From the NCBI GenBank assembly GCA_910578175.1, contig CAJTPF010000030.1, positions 1 through 24,169 of the forward strand: 24,169 nucleotides of DNA. The letters are read 5' to 3'. The DNA is from an uncultured Lachnospiraceae bacterium. Its GTDB lineage: Bacteria > Bacillota > Clostridia > Lachnospirales > Lachnospiraceae. Of this stretch, positions 16,817-24,156 are shown in pieces. Position 1 is the stretch's first letter, and each line of letters begins with the position of its first letter. Both the position numbers and the translations under genes were made by a program. The notes beneath the pieces are model-generated. The model was not told the origin of the DNA, made no database searches, and was given only the letters and a program-made list of their open reading frames with translations.

Positions 16817-17467
16817 ATGAATGACATCAGAAAATCGGCAGGATTGCTTGTCCTGGTACTGGCGGCAGTTTTACTGGCAGCCGGGTGTTCAAAGAAGGAT
16901 AAAGAGGCATCGGAATCAGATACGAAACGGAACGCCACATTAACCGTTGATGAACAGGAAGCGATAGTCATTACATATACGGAAGCATTTGATAAAAGTT
17001 ATTATGACAAAGAAGAATTAGAGTCAAGGACAGCGGAGGAACTGGCCGAGTTTAACAAAACAGCTTCCGGTGACGGCAGCGCTGTCATGGAGTCGCTGAA
17101 GGTCAAAGACGGTACCGCCGTGATGAAGATCAGATTTGCGGACGAAAAGGTTTATGTGGATTATGTAAAGAAATATGTGAAACCGGACGCAGAAACAAAG
17201 CTTTTTGTGGGGACATATAAAGAGGCGGTTTCTGCCGGGCATAAATTTTCAGGCAAATTTACCAGCGGAGAAGACTTGTCCGTTGCAGAAGCAAAGGATT
17301 TTAAAGAAACAGACGGTCTGACTGTGGTCTATACCAACGAAGCACAAAAGATACTGGTACCGGGAGATATCATGTATTTCAGTGAAAGCGTATCTTTGGA
17401 GAAAGGGCTGGCTGTGACATCGGAAGGAAAAGATAATTATATTATTTATAAACCAGATGGAAAATAA
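16817..17467 (+). CDS. small exported lipoprotein of unknown function
   Basis: This 216-residue protein has a classic lipoprotein signal: a short basic start, a hydrophobic stretch at 8-22 and the lipobox LAAGC with the lipidated cysteine at residue 24. It should be anchored on the outer face of the cell membrane. A charged linker (about 25-45) leads into a soluble domain with no motif I recognise. The last part (VVYTNEAQKILVPGDIMYFSESVSL) looks like beta structure. A strong RBS AAAGGAGG lies 6 bases before the ATG and a dedicated promoter lies upstream. Similar lipoproteins next to recO or glyS may exist in related Lachnospiraceae, but I cannot verify this. The role is unknown. Confidence 0.88.
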   Translation: MNDIRKSAGLLVLVLAAVLLAAGCSKKDKEASESDTKRNATLTVDEQEAIVITYTEAFDKSYYDKEELESRTAEELAEFNKTASGDGSAVMESLKVKDGTAVMKIRFADEKVYVDYVKKYVKPDAETKLFVGTYKEAVSAGHKFSGKFTSGEDLSVAEAKDFKETDGLTVVYTNEAQKILVPGDIMYFSESVSLEKGLAVTSEGKDNYIIYKPDGK

Positions 17468-17501
17468 CAGAAAAAATTCAGTTTTACGGATAGAAAGGTA
17501 A

Positions 17502-18911
17502 ATGGTGTATCATATGGAAAAGACAATGGACAAAATAGTGGCCCTGGCAAAGGCGAGAGGATTTGTTTATCCGGGTTCGGAAATTTACGGCGGACTGGCC
17601 AATACATGGGATTATGGAAATCTTGGTGTGGAACTTAAGAATAATGTAAAAAAGGCATGGTGGCAGAAATTCATTCAGGAGAATCCTTATAATGTAGGCG
17701 TGGACTGTGCAATATTGATGAATCCCCAGACCTGGGTCGCTTCCGGTCATCTGGGAGGCTTTGCAGATCCTCTGATGGACTGTAAGGAGTGCCATGAGCG
17801 GTTCCGTGCGGATAAGCTGATCGAGGACTGGTCGGAGGAAAACGGTTTTGCCGTTGAAGGTTCGGTGGATGCCTGGTCCCAGGAAGAAATGAAAAATTTT
17901 ATTGAGGAAAAAAATATTGTATGTCCGTCCTGCGGAAAACATAATTTTACGGATATCCGGCAGTTTAACCTGATGTTTAAGACTTTTCAGGGTGTGACGG
18001 AAGATGCTAAAAATACGGTATATTTAAGACCGGAAACGGCACAGGGTATCTTTGTGAATTTTAAGAATGTACAGAGGACTTCCAGAAAGAAAGTTCCGTT
18101 TGGTATCGGTCAGATTGGTAAGTCTTTCAGAAATGAGATCACACCGGGTAATTTTACGTTCCGGACCAGGGAATTTGAGCAGATGGAACTGGAATTCTTC
18201 TGTAAACCGGGAACGGATCTGGATTGGTTTAAGTACTGGAGAGAATTCTGTATCAACTGGCTGAAGGCTCTGGGCATGAAAGAGGATGAAATGAGAGCCA
18301 GGGATCATTCGCCGGAGGAACTGTGTTTCTACAGCAAAGGTACTACGGATATTGAGTTCCTGTTCCCGTTTGGCTGGGGAGAACTCTGGGGCATTGCGGA
18401 CCGGACGGATTATGACCTGACCCAGCATCAGAATACTTCCGGAGAAGATATGGCGTATTTTGATGATGAGTCCAAAGAAAAATATGTTCCGTATGTGATT
18501 GAGCCGTCTCTGGGCGCCGACCGGGTAACCCTGGCGTTTTTATGTTCCGCATATGATGAAGAGAATATCGGTACTGAAGAGAAACCGGATATGAGAACCG
18601 TCCTTCATTTTCATCCTGCGCTGGCTCCGGTTAAGATTGGCGTCCTGCCGTTATCAAAGAAACTGAACGAGGGAGCAGAGAAAATATATACGGAATTGAG
18701 CAGATATTATAACTGTGAATTCGACGACAGGGGAAATATCGGCAAGCGGTACAGAAGACAGGATGAAATCGGAACGCCGTTCTGTGTGACCTATGATTTC
18801 GAATCGGAGACGGACGGATGTGTTACCGTACGCGACAGGGATACCATGGAACAGGAAAGAGTCAGGATTACGGAGCTGAAGGATTATTTTGAAACAAAGT
18901 TTGATTTTTAA
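17502..18911 (+). CDS. glyS: glycyl-tRNA synthetase, alpha2 type (class II)
   Basis: This enzyme charges tRNA-Gly with glycine using ATP. It is the single-chain dimeric form (GlyQS), not the bacterial alpha2beta2 form. At 469 residues it fits the Gram-positive members. Visible landmarks are the N-terminal KARGFVYPGSEIYGGLANTW, a Cys pair CKEC and CPSC that mark the insertion, class II motif 2 around RPETAQGIF...FGIGQIGKSFRNEITP and motif 3 near EPSLGADRVTLAFL, then the anticodon-binding domain (LAPVKIGVLPLS onward). Possible starts are ATG 17502, GTG 17505 and ATG 17514. AAAGG at 17494-17498 is very close to the first; homologues usually begin MEKTM, matching the ATG at 17514. No strong terminator follows. 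Confidence 0.96.
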   Translation: MVYHMEKTMDKIVALAKARGFVYPGSEIYGGLANTWDYGNLGVELKNNVKKAWWQKFIQENPYNVGVDCAILMNPQTWVASGHLGGFADPLMDCKECHERFRADKLIEDWSEENGFAVEGSVDAWSQEEMKNFIEEKNIVCPSCGKHNFTDIRQFNLMFKTFQGVTEDAKNTVYLRPETAQGIFVNFKNVQRTSRKKVPFGIGQIGKSFRNEITPGNFTFRTREFEQMELEFFCKPGTDLDWFKYWREFCINWLKALGMKEDEMRARDHSPEELCFYSKGTTDIEFLFPFGWGELWGIADRTDYDLTQHQNTSGEDMAYFDDESKEKYVPYVIEPSLGADRVTLAFLCSAYDEENIGTEEKPDMRTVLHFHPALAPVKIGVLPLSKKLNEGAEKIYTELSRYYNCEFDDRGNIGKRYRRQDEIGTPFCVTYDFESETDGCVTVRDRDTMEQERVRITELKDYFETKFDF

Positions 18912-18945
18912 TGGAAAATTCTGCTTTTATTCATTGAATTTTGAA

Positions 18946-18974
18946 TTGACGAATCTTATTTCAATTGTTATAAT
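18946..18974 (+). promoter_or_regulatory. promoter of ppdK
   Basis: TTGACG (18946-18951), a 17-base spacer and a perfect TATAAT (18969-18974) preceded by TGT, so both a -35 and an extended -10 are present. This is one of the strongest promoters in the window. Initiation near 18981 gives a leader of about 104 bases. Confidence 0.85.
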
Positions 18975-19030
18975 GACTAGTGAATGACAAAGTGCGTTCT
19001 TTTTGTGCGCGTTTCTGTCCGGTTTTTAAA

Positions 19031-19049
19031 TATAAGGACAATCCTTATA
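19031..19049 (+). other. leader hairpin before the ppdK ribosome binding site
   Basis: TATAAGGA (19031-19038) and TCCTTATA (19042-19049) form a perfect 8-bp stem with a 3-base loop. It ends 20 bases before AGGAGG (19070-19075). There is no T-run, so it is not a terminator. The AAGGA inside the stem resembles an SD. It could stabilise the mRNA or be a protein site; function unknown. Confidence 0.45.
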
Positions 19050-19084
19050 CCATAAAAAGATATATTATTAGGAGGAATTACAAA

Positions 19085-21712
19085 ATGGCAAACAAATGGG
19101 TATACCTCTTTAGTGAAGGTAATGCTAACATGCGTGAACTTCTTGGCGGTAAAGGTGCTAACTTAGCAGAGATGACCAATATCGGTCTTCCGGTACCACA
19201 GGGATTCACAATTACAACAGAAGCTTGTACTCAGTATTATGAAGACGGTCGTGAAATCAATGATGAGATTCAGGGACAGATTAACGAGTACATTGTAAAG
19301 ATGGAAGAAATCACAGGAAAGAAATTCGGTGATAAGGAAAATCCTCTTTTAGTGTCCGTTCGTTCCGGAGCAAGAGCTTCTATGCCGGGTATGATGGATA
19401 CCATTCTTAACCTTGGTCTTAATGAGACGGTTGTTAATACTATCGCTGAGAAATCAGGAAACGCTCGCTGGGCATGGGACTGTTATAGAAGATTTATTCA
19501 GATGTATTCCGACGTAGTTATGGAAGTCGGTAAGAAATATTTTGAAGAACTTATCGATAAGATGAAAGCAGAGAGAGGCGTTACACAGGACGTTGACCTT
19601 ACTGCCGATGATTTAAAGGAACTGGCAGGACAGTTCAAGGCTGAATACAAAGCTAAGATTGGTTCCGATTTCCCGGATGATCCGAAGGAGCAGTTAATGG
19701 GAGCCGTTAAGGCTGTATTCCGTTCATGGGACAACCCGCGTGCAAACGTATACCGTCGTGACAATGATATTCCATATTCATGGGGAACTGCCGTAAACGT
19801 ACAGTCAATGGCATTCGGTAACATGGGAGATGACTGCGGTACAGGTGTTGCATTTACAAGAGACCCTGCTACAGGTGAGAAGAAGCTGATGGGCGAATTC
19901 CTTACCAATGCACAGGGTGAAGACGTTGTTGCCGGTGTTCGTACCCCAATGCCGATCGCTCAGATGGAAGAGAAGTTCCCGGAAGCGTTTGCTCAGTTTA
20001 AAGATGTTTGTAAGACTCTGGAAGATCACTATAGAGATATGCAGGATATGGAGTTTACTGTTGAGAATAAGAAACTCTATATGCTTCAGACCAGAAACGG
20101 AAAGAGAACCGCACAGGCTGCTCTTAAGATTGCATGTGATTTAGTTGACGAAGGAATGAGAACAGAAGAAGAAGCTGTTGCAATGATCGATCCTCGTAAC
20201 CTGGATACATTGTTACATCCACAGTTTGATGCAGCTGCATTAAAGGCTGCAACTCCGGTTGGTAAAGGTCTTGGCGCTTCTCCTGGCGCTGCCTGCGGTA
20301 AAGTTGTATTTACTGCTGATGATGCGGTTGCATGGGCAGAAAGAGGAGAAAAGGTTGTTCTCGTTCGTCTCGAGACTTCACCGGAAGATATTACAGGTAT
20401 GAAGGCTGCCCAGGGTATCCTTACCGTTCGTGGCGGTATGACATCCCATGCAGCAGTTGTTGCCCGTGGTATGGGTACATGCTGTGTATCCGGCTGCGGT
20501 GATATTGCAATGGACGAAGAAAATAAGAAGTTCACATTAGCCGGCAAGGAATATCATGAGGGAGACAGCATCTCGATCGACGGTTCTACCGGTAATATCT
20601 ATGACGGTCTTATCCCGACTGTTGATGCTACGATCGCAGGTGAATTCGGAAGGATCATGGATTGGGCAGACAAGTATAGAAGACTTAAGGTTAGAACAAA
20701 TGCTGATACACCGGCAGATGCAAAGAAGGCTCGTGAGCTTGGTGCAGAAGGTATCGGTCTTTGCCGTACAGAGCATATGTTCTTTGAAGAAGACAGGATC
20801 GCAGCATTCAGAGAGATGATTTGTGCTGATACAGTAGAAGAAAGAGAAGCAGCTCTTGAGAAGATCCTGCCATATCAGCAGGGAGACTTCGAGAAGTTAT
20901 ATGAAGCACTGGAAGGAAATCCTGTTACGATCAGATTCTTAGATCCGCCTCTTCATGAGTTTGTTCCGACGGATGAAGCAGATATCAAGAAGCTTGCAGA
21001 TGCACAGGGCAAATCCGTAGAAGATATTAAGAACCTTATCAATTCATTACATGAATTTAACCCGATGATGGGTCACAGAGGATGCCGTCTTGCGGTAACA
21101 TATCCTGAAATCGCAAAGATGCAGACAAAGGCTGTTATCCGTGCAGCGATCAACGTACAGAAGGCTCATTCTGACTGGAAGGTTAAGCCTGAAATTATGA
21201 TTCCGTTGATCTGTGAGATCAAAGAGTTAAAGTATGTAAAGAAAGTTGTAGTTGAGACCGCTGACGCCGAAATCGCAGCAGCAGGTATCAACCTTGAATA
21301 TGAAGTAGGTACCATGATCGAGATTCCTAGAGCAGCTCTTACTGCTGACGAAATCGCATCAGAAGCTGACTTCTTCTGCTTCGGTACCAACGATTTAACT
21401 CAGATGACATTCGGTTTCTCAAGAGATGATGCAGGTAAGTTCTTAAATGCATACTATGATGCTAAGATTTTTGAGAACGATCCGTTTGCAAAACTTGACC
21501 AGACAGGTGTGGGCAAGTTAATGGAAACAGCAATTAAGCTTGGTAAGCCGGTGAACGATAAGTTACACATCGGTATCTGTGGAGAGCACGGCGGAGATCC
21601 TTCTTCCGTAGAATTCTGCCATAAGATTGGTCTTGACTATGTATCCTGCTCACCATTCCGTGTACCGATCGCAAGACTGGCTGCAGCTCAGGCAGCTATA
21701 CAAAGTAGGTAG
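19085..21712 (+). CDS. ppdK: pyruvate, phosphate dikinase
   Basis: PPDK interconverts pyruvate, ATP and phosphate with phosphoenolpyruvate, AMP and pyrophosphate. In anaerobic clostridia it can replace or run beside pyruvate kinase in glycolysis, using pyrophosphate to save energy. The 875-residue protein has the N-terminal ATP-grasp domain (LLGGKGANLAEM, VSVRSGARASMPGMMDT), the central phosphohistidine domain with GGMTSHAAVVARGMG (His455), and the PEP-binding barrel ending in GICGEHGGDP (catalytic Cys near 832). The numbers match the well-studied Clostridium symbiosum enzyme closely. The frame is open from 18980, but the ATG at 19085 has AGGAGG nine bases upstream and gives the canonical MANKWVYLF start. 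Codons such as GGT, GCT and CTT are favoured over neighbouring genes, suggesting very high expression. Confidence 0.97.
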   Translation: MANKWVYLFSEGNANMRELLGGKGANLAEMTNIGLPVPQGFTITTEACTQYYEDGREINDEIQGQINEYIVKMEEITGKKFGDKENPLLVSVRSGARASMPGMMDTILNLGLNETVVNTIAEKSGNARWAWDCYRRFIQMYSDVVMEVGKKYFEELIDKMKAERGVTQDVDLTADDLKELAGQFKAEYKAKIGSDFPDDPKEQLMGAVKAVFRSWDNPRANVYRRDNDIPYSWGTAVNVQSMAFGNMGDDCGTGVAFTRDPATGEKKLMGEFLTNAQGEDVVAGVRTPMPIAQMEEKFPEAFAQFKDVCKTLEDHYRDMQDMEFTVENKKLYMLQTRNGKRTAQAALKIACDLVDEGMRTEEEAVAMIDPRNLDTLLHPQFDAAALKAATPVGKGLGASPGAACGKVVFTADDAVAWAERGEKVVLVRLETSPEDITGMKAAQGILTVRGGMTSHAAVVARGMGTCCVSGCGDIAMDEENKKFTLAGKEYHEGDSISIDGSTGNIYDGLIPTVDATIAGEFGRIMDWADKYRRLKVRTNADTPADAKKARELGAEGIGLCRTEHMFFEEDRIAAFREMICADTVEEREAALEKILPYQQGDFEKLYEALEGNPVTIRFLDPPLHEFVPTDEADIKKLADAQGKSVEDIKNLINSLHEFNPMMGHRGCRLAVTYPEIAKMQTKAVIRAAINVQKAHSDWKVKPEIMIPLICEIKELKYVKKVVVETADAEIAAAGINLEYEVGTMIEIPRAALTADEIASEADFFCFGTNDLTQMTFGFSRDDAGKFLNAYYDAKIFENDPFAKLDQTGVGKLMETAIKLGKPVNDKLHIGICGEHGGDPSSVEFCHKIGLDYVSCSPFRVPIARLAAAQAAIQSR

Positions 21713-21721
21713 GAGTTCTCT

Positions 21722-21787
21722 TTCCTTACTGCTCTCTTTCAAGCAGGCGGCAGTTTATTGAAAGGCTGACGGACAATATGTAAGGAA
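21722..21787. repeat. nested inverted repeats after ppdK, possible structured 3' element
   Basis: An outer pair TTCCTTAC (21722-21729) and GTAAGGAA (21780-21787) encloses an inner pair CTTTCAA (21736-21742) and TTGAAAG (21758-21764). Both are perfect. A separate small hairpin AAACGA/TCGTTT follows at 21802-21819. None has a T-run, so a normal terminator is not seen here. The element may protect or end the ppdK transcript, or be a relic. Confidence 0.4.
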
Positions 21788-21847
21788 GAATCAATGGAGA
21801 GAAACGAATGTAATCGTTTATATCGACTTTGATCAGAGAATAAATTA

Positions 21848-21885
21848 TGATAAGCGTATCATTAGAAATAGTGGTACGCTTATTG
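21848..21885. repeat. long hairpin in the AT-rich intergenic region
   Basis: ATAAGCGTA (21850-21858) pairs with TACGCTTAT (21875-21883), and the stem extends inward and outward with G-T wobbles to about 15 bp around an 8-base loop. No T-run follows on either strand. It may be a weak terminator, an RNA structure, or an end of a degraded mobile element. Apart from this and the repeats just upstream, the stretch 21713-21970 shows no gene I can support. Confidence 0.45.
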
Positions 21886-22037
21886 ATTATGTATTATGTT
21901 GATGGTTGCCAATATATTTATAAATAACATTATTTAATTTATATTGTAATGAGAAACAGGTTTTTATATAAAAGGAGCATGTTAAAAATGATAGCGTTAA
22001 AATAACCGGTAACAGTGAAGTTGCTTCAATATGTGAA

Positions 22038-22247
22038 ATGTTGAACGAAAAGGTAAAAAGGGAGAAAAATTTAGATAATACAAAGGGGTGGATATATGAA
22101 ATTACAGCTATGGATAGTAATGATAATGAATTAGTAACAATTTTTATTTTAAGTGATACAACGATAAAAATAAGTGATAAAACATATAGCTGTAAAAAAA
22201 TTAATATTTCTAAAATAGATGAATTAACTGGTATACATAGAGGGTAA
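22038..22247 (+). CDS. small hypothetical protein, probably truncated by a 5' frameshift
   Basis: I do not recognise this gene. From the ATG at 22038 the product is 69 residues, rich in Lys, Ile, Asp and Asn, with alternating hydrophobic residues suggesting beta strands (GWIYEITAMDSNDNELVTIF). That ATG has no RBS. The same frame is open and coding-like back to 21972, reading NDSVKITGNSEVASICE upstream, but without an in-frame start. A good RBS AAAGGAG (21971-21977) with an ATG at 21988 sits one base out of frame and stops after five codons. One extra base near 21988 would restore a protein of about 86 residues. So this is either a recently broken gene, a sequence error or slippage. A terminator follows directly. 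Base composition is much richer in AT than ppdK. Confidence 0.55.
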   Translation: MLNEKVKREKNLDNTKGWIYEITAMDSNDNELVTIFILSDTTIKISDKTYSCKKINISKIDELTGIHRG

Positions 22248-22260
22248 TTTTATCTATATC

Positions 22261-22313
22261 AAATAGTTCGCTTCTGAGTATATATTCATTCGGAAGTGGA
22301 CTATTTTGGTTTT
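22261..22313 (+). terminator. intrinsic terminator after the small hypothetical gene
   Basis: Seventeen base pairs, three of them G-T wobbles, join 22261-22277 with 22290-22306 around a 12-base loop, followed by a T-rich tail to 22313. It starts 14 bases after the stop codon. Its presence supports the upstream frame being, or having been, a real gene. Confidence 0.8.
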
Positions 22314-22420
22314 AGATGATTTTTTGAATTACCACCATACCACTCTCACTTAAGTAGAGAATGTTAATAGGTAGGACATTGGCTTATTGAAATAATAATA
22401 AAATAAGAAAGAGGGATGTT

Positions 22421-23650
22421 ATGCATAAGAACAGCGACATAAAAGTTTTTTTGAGTTTGATTTTATGGATGATATTGCCATCCATTTATTTACTCATTCG
22501 GATGAATATGGTTTCTGTTAATCATGTAGACATTAATATATTGGGGCAAATGGAATGGTTTGATTTACTGGATGAGATAATTACGACAGCATTTGTTACA
22601 CCGTTGTATTATCTTCTTAAAAACAAAGAGCCAGAGAAAAATGGTTTTGCTTTCCTATTGTCATTTGGGGTGTATTTTCTCTTTACAATGATCATTTCAT
22701 TGTATATTGGTAATATATCAGCATTTATGAATGCTGAATATGCAGAAAAATATCTTTTGTTGCAGTCAATATCTATGCTGATTGCTTTTATTGGTGTATT
22801 TGTGAATTTACTATTTATAATTTATGCCCGTTATGATTTTATAGTATTGTTTACAGTGATAAAATTACTTTTACTGTCTTTATTTGATTATTTACTGATA
22901 CCAGTATTTAAAGATTTAGGGGCTTCCTATTCTGAAATTATTGTTAATACGTTTCTTGCAATCTTATCAATGATCGTTATTTTTAAAAAGAAATATATTA
23001 CATTTGCTGTTTGCAGCAAAGCATTTTTATGTTCATGGTTAAAAATAGGGTCTTTTTCAGGATTACAAATATTTTTAGATAATTTTATCTATGCGTTTAT
23101 TGTATGCCGCATGGTAAATGCGGTTTTTGAATCAGGAAACTATTGGATAGCCAATAATTTTATATGGGGGTGGTTATTAGTACCAATTACCTGTCTGGTA
23201 CAGATTATACAAAAGAATTCATTGAACAGAATTTCTTTTCATTATGTTTGGAAATATGTTTGTGTGATTGTATCTGTGTGGGGGATTACAATACCTTTTT
23301 GGAGATTTTTTATACATAATATTATGGGAATCAATAATGATAAAGATATATTAAACATACTATATATTTTAGTACCATATTATGTATGCTATATCATTGC
23401 GGCTATGATTGATGCGTGGTTTGTTTCCCAAGGGAAAACTATATATTTGTTTATTAATTCTATTATAGTCAATATTGTATATTATGGAATCATGTATGCT
23501 TTATTTAAAAAGGGTATATTTATTTTGAATATTTATTTTATCATCCATCTTTTTGGATTGGGTATGGTGGTTCATATGTTGATTTCAATACTGCTGTATT
23601 TCGGTGAAATACATAAAATCTATTTGTCTGCATGGAGAAAAATGAAGTGA
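22421..23650 (+). CDS. MATE-like (MOP superfamily) polytopic membrane protein
   Basis: This 409-residue protein is almost entirely membrane helices; about 12 hydrophobic segments can be counted, arranged as two halves of six. The segment SWLKIGSFSGLQIFLDNF near residues 204-221 resembles the start of the second half of MATE exporters (LKIGLPS-type), and the N-terminal half fits the matching repeat. MATE and related MOP proteins export drugs, lipids or sugars using ion gradients. It is shorter than typical MATE pumps (about 450), and several positions are unusual, so it may be a divergent or specialised transporter. The RBS AGAGGGA lies 7-8 bases before the ATG. Codon use is strongly AT-rich, unlike the genes to the left, suggesting acquisition. 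The next gene is a regulator, which could control it. The substrate is unknown. Confidence 0.6.
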   Translation: MHKNSDIKVFLSLILWMILPSIYLLIRMNMVSVNHVDINILGQMEWFDLLDEIITTAFVTPLYYLLKNKEPEKNGFAFLLSFGVYFLFTMIISLYIGNISAFMNAEYAEKYLLLQSISMLIAFIGVFVNLLFIIYARYDFIVLFTVIKLLLLSLFDYLLIPVFKDLGASYSEIIVNTFLAILSMIVIFKKKYITFAVCSKAFLCSWLKIGSFSGLQIFLDNFIYAFIVCRMVNAVFESGNYWIANNFIWGWLLVPITCLVQIIQKNSLNRISFHYVWKYVCVIVSVWGITIPFWRFFIHNIMGINNDKDILNILYILVPYYVCYIIAAMIDAWFVSQGKTIYLFINSIIVNIVYYGIMYALFKKGIFILNIYFIIHLFGLGMVVHMLISILLYFGEIHKIYLSAWRKMK

Positions 23651-23701
23651 GGAGAATAAGTACATGAAAAGGGTATGAAATATTTATGTTAAAAAATCGT
23701 A

Positions 23702-23715
23702 AATTGTATACAATT
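23702..23715. promoter_or_regulatory. perfect palindrome, candidate operator of the XRE regulator
   Basis: AATTGTATACAATT is a perfect 14-bp palindrome lying about 30 bases upstream of the -35 of the regulator promoter and 52 bases after the stop of the membrane protein gene. TTGTATACAA-type palindromes are common operators of XRE/Cro proteins. Binding is inferred. Confidence 0.45.
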
Positions 23716-23745
23716 AATCAATATATAGTCACTGATAACAGGAAC

Positions 23746-23774
23746 TTGTAACTTTTAAAACTATATATTATAGA
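23746..23774 (+). promoter_or_regulatory. promoter of the XRE regulator gene
   Basis: TTGTAA (23746-23751), a 17-base spacer and TATAGA (23769-23774). A TACAAT follows at 23775-23780. Initiation near 23781 gives a leader of about 30 bases holding GAGAAAGG. Confidence 0.5.
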
Positions 23775-23811
23775 TACAATGTCCAACCCGGAAAAATGAG
23801 AAAGGTGTATA

Positions 23812-24156
23812 TTGAGATTAATTATGGAAAGAACGGTAGCAAAGTGGGAAACAGGAAAACGTCTGAGGAAACTTAGAGAAGCATTGGGATATACCCAGGA
23901 AGAAATGGCAGAACTGCTGGAGGTATCCCTGACACTGTACAAAAAGATGGAAAACGGCAATTATAACATATCCATCCGGACTATGCGGCGGCTGAAGAAA
24001 GTAACAGGAGCCTCGATTGACCATTTAATGTTTGGAGAACGGAAATCCTTTGATGATATTTGGAGGCTGATGCAGAACTCTGATAATATCGTCAAAATGA
24101 AACTGTTGTTAAGGTTGATCAGGCAAATGTCAAGAGTAAATGCGAAAAAAATATAA
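23812..24156 (+). CDS. XRE/Cro-type helix-turn-helix transcriptional regulator
   Basis: This 114-residue protein carries a clear HTH_3/XRE domain at about residues 14-68: GKRLRKLREALGYTQEEMAELLEVSLTLYKKMENG with the following NISIRTMRRLKKVTGASIDHLMFG. A short basic C-terminal helix (about 75-114) has no known domain. The start is uncertain. TTG at 23812 has AAAGGTG (23801-23807) at a proper distance and adds four residues; the ATG at 23824 is spaced too far from that RBS. Such regulators commonly bind a palindrome upstream of their own gene and are frequent in mobile or accessory DNA. Codon use is less AT-rich than in the adjacent membrane protein gene. Whether it controls that gene is open. 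Confidence 0.85.
   Translation: MRLIMERTVAKWETGKRLRKLREALGYTQEEMAELLEVSLTLYKKMENGNYNISIRTMRRLKKVTGASIDHLMFGERKSFDDIWRLMQNSDNIVKMKLLLRLIRQMSRVNAKKI

Noticed and set aside
18915..18942. AAAATTC/GAATTTT inverted repeat after glyS as a terminator
   Set aside because: The stem is only 7 bp and all but one pair is A-T, with a 15-base loop. It is too weak for an intrinsic terminator.
18980..19084. A 35-residue N-terminal extension of ppdK in the same open frame
   Set aside because: The promoter -10 ends at 18974, so transcription begins at about this codon and leaves no RBS. The ATG at 19085 has AGGAGG at proper spacing and matches the known N-terminus.
21762..21902. An open frame of about 46 codons after ppdK, containing VIVYIDFDQR
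   Set aside because: It has no usable start codon or RBS, runs through the hairpin at 21848-21885, and shows no recognisable family. It is probably chance, though a degraded gene cannot be excluded.
23664..23678. A four-codon reading frame (MKRV) with a GGAG upstream, after the MATE-like gene
   Set aside because: Too short to support as a gene. It may be a relic or a chance RBS-like sequence.
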